In this document: piece by piece, positions 43,985 through 47,867 of the stretch
Layout of the letters: each line of letters begins with the position of its first letter
Numbering within the stretch: position 1 is the stretch's first letter
Assembly: GCF_900172325.1 (NCBI RefSeq)
Contig: NZ_FWFR01000007.1
Coordinates: forward strand, 1 to 47,867
From: Oceanibacterium hippocampi
GTDB lineage: Bacteria > Pseudomonadota > Alphaproteobacteria > Sneathiellales > Sneathiellaceae
Direction: 5' to 3'
Length of the DNA stretch: 47,867 nt
The notes under the pieces: model-generated
What the model saw: the letters and a program-made list of their open reading frames with translations, nothing else
What the model was told of the DNA's origin: nothing
Database searches by the model: none
Translations under genes and position numbers: made by a program

Positions 43985-45145
43985 GTGAAGCCGGCCAACA
44001 GCGTACTCGGCGGCTATGGCACCACGATTTTCGAGGTGATGTCGAAGCTTGCGATCGACCACGGGGCGATCAATCTCGGCCAGGGCTTTCCCGACGTGGA
44101 CGGGCCGGAGGACGTGCGCCGCACGGCCGCTGAGGCCCTGCTCGGCGGTCTCAACCAGTATCCGCCGATGATGGGCCTGCCGGCGCTCCGCCAGGCGGTG
44201 GCGGACGCCAACCGCCGCTTCTACGGCCTCGACATCGACTGGACGCGCGAGGTGATGGTGACCTCGGGCGCGACCGAGGCGCTGACCGACTGCCTGATGG
44301 CGCTGATCGAGCCGGGCGACGAGGTCGTCCTGTTCGAGCCGCTCTACGACTGCTACCTGCCGATGGTGCGCCGGGCCGGCGGCGTGCCGAAGCTGGTCCG
44401 CCTCGATCCGCCGCACTGGGAATTGCCGGTCGAGGCGCTGAAGGCGGCCTTCTCGGCGAAGACCAAGCTGATCCTCCTCAACAACCCGATGAACCCGACC
44501 GGCAAGGTCTTCGACCGGGCCGAGCTCGAGATCATCGCCGGGCTGGTCGAGGCGCACGACGCCTACGCGCTCTGCGACGAGGTTTACGAGCACATCGTCT
44601 TCGACGGCCTCGCCCATATCCCGCTGATGACCCTGCCCGGCATGCGCAAGCGCTGCATCCGCCTCGGCAGCGCCGGCAAGACCTTCTCGCTGACCGGCTG
44701 GAAGGTCGGTTACGTGACCGCCGACGCCGAACTGATGAGCGTGCTCGCCAAGGCGCACCAGTTCATCACTTTCACGACCGCGCCGAACCTGCAGAACGCG
44801 GTCGCCTACGGGCTCGCCAAGGGCGACGACTATTTCACCGGGCTCGCGGCCGGGATGCAGGGCAAGCGCGACCGCTTCCGCGACCGCCTGGGCAAGGCCG
44901 GCTTCGCCGCCGCGACCTGCGCCGGGACCTATTTCCTGAACGTCGATTTCCGCCCGACCGGCTTCGACGGCACGGACGAGGAATTCTGCCGCCGCATCAC
45001 CACCGAGGCCGGCGTCGCCGCGGTGCCGGTCAGCGCCTTCTACCAGTCCGACGGCGCGGTCCGCCATTTCGCCCGGCTGTGCTTCGCCAAGCGCGACGAG
45101 GTGCTGGACGAGGCGGCGGAGCGGCTGGCGAATTTCTTCGCCTGA
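43985..45145 (+). CDS. Class I/II aminotransferase, kynurenine/methionine type
   Basis: This 386-residue protein has INLGQGFPDVDGPEDV (about 28-43), TSGATEAL, NNPMNPTGKVF, CDEVYEHIVFDG and the PLP lysine in GSAGKTFSLTGWKVGY. It resembles YbdL and kynurenine aminotransferases more than aspartate aminotransferases. The GTG start is supported by AAGGAGGAGG upstream. It is separate in type from its divergent neighbour, so this is not a recent duplication. Confidence 0.9.
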   Translation: MKPANSVLGGYGTTIFEVMSKLAIDHGAINLGQGFPDVDGPEDVRRTAAEALLGGLNQYPPMMGLPALRQAVADANRRFYGLDIDWTREVMVTSGATEALTDCLMALIEPGDEVVLFEPLYDCYLPMVRRAGGVPKLVRLDPPHWELPVEALKAAFSAKTKLILLNNPMNPTGKVFDRAELEIIAGLVEAHDAYALCDEVYEHIVFDGLAHIPLMTLPGMRKRCIRLGSAGKTFSLTGWKVGYVTADAELMSVLAKAHQFITFTTAPNLQNAVAYGLAKGDDYFTGLAAGMQGKRDRFRDRLGKAGFAAATCAGTYFLNVDFRPTGFDGTDEEFCRRITTEAGVAAVPVSAFYQSDGAVRHFARLCFAKRDEVLDEAAERLANFFA

Positions 45146-45261
45146 CACGGCTCGGAGGCCGGCGCCCGGAGCGGGCGGGGAGGGCGCCTGAAGATTCCCG
45201 CCGGCGGGCTGCCTCGTCGCTTGACCCGCATCGCGCCCGGCATTAAATAGGGCGCCTCTGT

Positions 45262-45339
45262 GGCGGGAGTAGCTCAATTGGTTAGAGCGCCAGATTGTGG
45301 ATCTGGAGGTCGCGGGTTCGATTCCCGTCTCTCGCCCCA
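45262..45339 (+). tRNA. tRNA-His(GTG)
   Basis: A complete cloverleaf: acceptor GCGGGAG with CTCTCGC (one G-T pair), the extra 5' G at 45262 opposite discriminator C as in all bacterial tRNA-His, anticodon stem CCAGA/TCTGG with loop TTGTGGA (anticodon GTG), T-loop TTCGATT and encoded CCA at 45337-45339. Confidence 0.96.
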
Positions 45340-45872
45340 CTTTTTCCCCTGAGAATTCAACAGGTTACGGTCGCGACCGGTGAATGGGCCGCCCTCACGG
45401 GCGAATTGCGCCCCGTTTTTAACCCGTTGATTCCCTTACATTTCATCAATCCTCCTCGCTAAGCCTCTAACAAGGTGAAATGGAAGGCACGAAACCGCCG
45501 CCCGGGGCGGCTTCGGCCTGCAGGGCGTTGAGGCGCGCGCGGAGTGTGCCCCGCGGAATCTAGCGGTGTCCTTGCTAGCGCCGGTCGCCTGTGAACGATC
45601 CCGGTGAGGGGCGGCCGCTTCTGCCGCGCACTAGTCGTCCCAGGGTCGTCCTGGTGCCCGGCGCACCGTGCGCGGGTCTTCCTGCCGGCCGACCAGCAGC
45701 CGGCGCCGCTCCGGAGCGTGCCGGCATGAACGGTCCCGTTGCTGGCCTTCAATTTTCGAGCTGTTCCCTTTTCCAATCGGCCGGGTTGAGTCTGCCGCCG
45801 CCGCGAGACAGGCGAACACTACCCCGAAACGGAGGATGTCGCGTGAGTGCCCCCTGTCGCGCCTGCGCCGCG
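45340..45872. other. Non-coding stretch after tRNA-His
   Basis: About 530 bases hold no convincing gene; open frames on both strands look like chance products of GC-rich sequence. A small hairpin (CGCCC/GGGCG, 45390-45403) followed by a T-run at about 45416-45420 may end tRNA transcription. No second tRNA fragment or integrase is seen. Confidence 0.4.
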
Positions 45873-46541
45873 TTATTTGCCCTTTTGGCCCGATGCGGAG
45901 ATGGTGCCGCCGCCGTTCATTTCGGCCGTCCCTTGCCGGTGCTGCCGGTGCGCGCGAATGACAAGTCGTTCGGCTTCGAGCTTCTCACACAGTTCGTCAT
46001 AGGTCGTCTCGCCGTTCTCGTTTTGGCGCCTCACCACCTCTACGAAGTTGGCCGAGTTGCCCCCGCACAAGAACAAGGCGTCGGACAAAGCTTCATTCGC
46101 GCGCTCGACAGCTAGCGCCTCTTCGCGGCTGATCAGCCCCAGCGCCTCCCAGTCAAAGAATATCGGACCCAGATCGATCGCCGCCGGCGCATAGCCACGA
46201 GCGACAATCGCCCGCATGGCTGTCTCAAGTTGGTCGAGGCGCATTTTGAATAGCGTGTCGAGGTAATATCGCAGGTTCTCGGCGCGCGCTTCTCGGTTCT
46301 CCCGGTCGCGTCGCGCAACAAGTCTGTGATCCTCGGCGACGGACGCCATCATCATTTTACCCGTGATCAAGGCTCCGAACGTGCTTCCAGCCAACACAGC
46401 AACGGCCGTGATACCGATACCCCACCGGTCCAGCCAGTCACTGATCGTCCTGGCCCCGAAGAACACGTCGTAGGCGAGCGTCATCAATGCCATTCCGACC
46501 ATGGCGCCGACGATCAGCCAGGCAATGTCATCCTTTCGCAT
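45873..46541 (-). CDS. Unknown membrane protein with cytosolic helical domain
   Basis: This 222-residue protein has two N-terminal membrane helices (about 7-30 and 42-65), then a long charged helical region (RLVARRDRENREARAENLRYYLD) and a mixed C-terminal part with FLCGGNSANFVEVV. ATG 46541 is chosen because the frame to 46577 adds no conserved start. It is downstream of a second anchored protein on the same strand. I recognise no family. Confidence 0.6.
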   Translation of the reverse strand: MRKDDIAWLIVGAMVGMALMTLAYDVFFGARTISDWLDRWGIGITAVAVLAGSTFGALITGKMMMASVAEDHRLVARRDRENREARAENLRYYLDTLFKMRLDQLETAMRAIVARGYAPAAIDLGPIFFDWEALGLISREEALAVERANEALSDALFLCGGNSANFVEVVRRQNENGETTYDELCEKLEAERLVIRAHRQHRQGTAEMNGGGTISASGQKGK

Positions 46542-46607
46542 CGCGCGATAATGGCGCGACCCATGCGACCGGAGCAAGAGGCGGGCAGGGCCTGCGCTGG
46601 CCGATAT

Positions 46608-47243
46608 TCAGCCGTATTCGTCGTCGTCGTCGTAATCGTACCTCTTCGAGGCGTCGCCGATACTCTGCCACGCGGTATCGGTAGCCCGCCGCGCGGCCTC
46701 GACCTTCTTCGCGCGCAATGCTTCCGCCTCGGGGTCGGTCGCGCTCAGAAGCACGCGAACCTCTTCCCATTTCTCCCGCGCCGCTTCGAGATTGCGCACG
46801 ATTTCCCAGTTGTCCCGTTTCGCGTTGCGATCGACCCAACCGTAGAGCGGGTGTCGGTCCGTCAGCGGCAGGCCGGGGGTGACGGCGAAGGGAAGCGTGT
46901 CCGTCAGATCGCCCCGTTTGAACTTGTCAGCGAATGCCCGCATCTCGCCGTCGAGGCGTTGGTATTCCGCCTCCATCTCGAGGGTGAGGGAACGCGCCCG
47001 CGCGCGCCGGTACGTGTTCTCGGAGATGGTGATCTGCGACCGGATCTCCTTCAGGAAGCGGTCGCCGAGCCGGCGCATGCCGTAGAGCGTCACGGCGACG
47101 GCGCAGGCGAGCAGGACCGCGATGCCGAGCAGCAGGAGCCAGATCGACATCGGCTCCGCCGACCCGTCACTGGCCCGGGCCGTCCCGGCAAGCATGACGA
47201 ACGCCGCAGTGGCGGCGGTTGCAATATTGCAATCCTTTCGCAT
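46608..47243 (-). CDS. Unknown membrane-anchored coiled-coil protein
   Basis: This 211-residue protein has a likely signal peptide (cut near ARASDG), a membrane helix (about 32-54), then a long charged helical region with coiled-coil character and a very acidic tail (YDYDDDDEYG). Its first four residues, MRKD, and 15 bases around its start are the same as in the next gene, though the rest differs. Function unknown. Confidence 0.6.
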   Translation of the reverse strand: MRKDCNIATAATAAFVMLAGTARASDGSAEPMSIWLLLLGIAVLLACAVAVTLYGMRRLGDRFLKEIRSQITISENTYRRARARSLTLEMEAEYQRLDGEMRAFADKFKRGDLTDTLPFAVTPGLPLTDRHPLYGWVDRNAKRDNWEIVRNLEAAREKWEEVRVLLSATDPEAEALRAKKVEAARRATDTAWQSIGDASKRYDYDDDDEYG

Positions 47244-47530
47244 CGCAACAGTCCTCCAAGCGCGCGAAGGGCGAAAAATGCCAGTCTTGTGCGACCACGG
47301 CAAGAAGCGGTTGAGGGTAGAGCGTGAACAGCGAGAGTTTCGTTCCGCTCGGCGAGGCGGTACGTCATGGTCCGTCGACTGGTGCGGCGGGGCGGCCGGG
47401 CCGGCCTCGTGACGGTCGCCACAATCCGGCGATTTGCGACTCGATTTCTTAATATCTGTTCTGGCAATAGATACATTCGGGCAAGGTGATACGACGCCCG
47501 CTGTCGGGGCCAGTCAGGGAGTTGCGTAGC

Positions 47531-47867
47531 GTGAGTCAGATTGAATCGGCAGCCGTCGCCGGGCATCGCGACGGAGCCGGCGCGGCGCGTCCAGCAGTCA
47601 ATTACATGCCGCAGCTCGACAGCCTGAGGGCGCTCGCCGCGCTCGGCGTCTTCATGCAGCATTTCCTCGCCGAGGATAACCTTTTCCGCTCGACCCTGCC
47701 GATGGGCGATCTCGGGGTGCGACTGTTCTTCGTGCTGTCCGGTTTCCTGATCACCGGCCTGCTGCTGCAGGGGCGCGACCAGATCGAGCGCGGCGTGGCA
47801 AGCGGCACCACGGTCGCGCGGAATTTCTTCGCCCGCCGGGCGCTCCGGCTGTTCCCGATCTATTTCC
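47531..47867 (+). CDS. Acyltransferase-3 family membrane protein, N-terminus (cut by window end)
   Basis: The first 112 codons are visible. Family features are QLDSLRALAALGVFMQHF (first membrane helix with the conserved His), GDLGVRLFFVLSGFLITGLL (second helix) and FFARRALRLFPIYF. Such proteins O-acylate sugars of surface polysaccharides or glycolipids. GTG 47531 is preceded by GGGAG at nine bases; ATG 47606 is the alternative and gives the more usual short N-terminus. Confidence 0.85.
   Translation, partial: MSQIESAAVAGHRDGAGAARPAVNYMPQLDSLRALAALGVFMQHFLAEDNLFRSTLPMGDLGVRLFFVLSGFLITGLLLQGRDQIERGVASGTTVARNFFARRALRLFPIYF

Noticed and set aside
43964-45340. A 458-residue minus-strand frame
   Set aside because: It is antisense to the second aminotransferase and runs through tRNA-His; its start (GRETGIEPATSRSTIW) is the usual translated antisense of a tRNA.
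45390-45420. CRISPR or attachment repeat after tRNA-His
   Set aside because: Only one small hairpin is present; no repeated units or tRNA-His duplicate are seen.

Overview
The window looks like chromosome of a GC-rich alphaproteobacterium, probably of Rhodospirillales type. This rests on the glnB-glnA pair, a 652-residue ParE, the HupE-type membrane protein and the codon bias. It is an inference from gene content; no 16S or other taxonomic marker is present.

Region 1 (1-8530) is an integrated phage-derived element. At its left edge is the end of an IS3-family insertion sequence. It then carries two small plus-strand genes, followed by a minus-strand series reading right to left: tyrosine integrase, small protein, HTH/excisionase-like protein, unknown protein, RepA-like AAA ATPase, a palindrome-rich gap, two unknown proteins, a small-terminase-like protein, and a large terminase split into separate ATPase and nuclease genes. 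No capsid or tail gene is visible. The right end is a tRNA-Arg(TCT) 3' fragment at 8481-8530, which reads as an attachment site.

Region 2 (8531 to about 10790) is a visibly AT-richer island. Its only genes are a Ser/Thr protein kinase and a PP2C-type phosphatase, overlapping as ATGA. They start 26 bases after the tRNA fragment. This is the strongest candidate for an undescribed regulatory or defence system.

Region 3 (10872-15975) is ordinary chromosome: a SpoIIAA-like protein, a HupE/UreJ protein, a small membrane protein, a LysR regulator, a CHASE-PAS histidine kinase and a small unknown.

Region 4 (16074-33310) is a large minus-strand cluster for aerobic degradation of an aromatic acid through CoA thioesters. 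Downstream of a perfect 28-bp palindrome come SDR, MarR regulator, enoyl-CoA hydratase, acyl-CoA dehydrogenase, an old-yellow-enzyme reductase with a C-terminal fibronectin-III domain, an aryl-CoA ligase, and a Liv-type ABC transporter (K, H, M, G, F). After a GGDEF gene come paaG-, paaI- and paaK-like genes, a two-substrate FAD monooxygenase and its DUF2783 partner. The set resembles 2-aminobenzoyl-CoA type hybrid pathways. The substrate is not provable from sequence.

Region 5 (33421-47867) is housekeeping: Lrp-type RAM protein, RhlE-like helicase, isochorismatase-like and alpha/beta hydrolases, two tandem paralogous exported proteins, parE, an acyl-CoA thioesterase, a strong bidirectional terminator, glnA, glnB with a good sigma-54 promoter, two divergent aminotransferases, tRNA-His, two membrane-anchored unknowns, and the start of an acyltransferase-3 gene cut by the window end.
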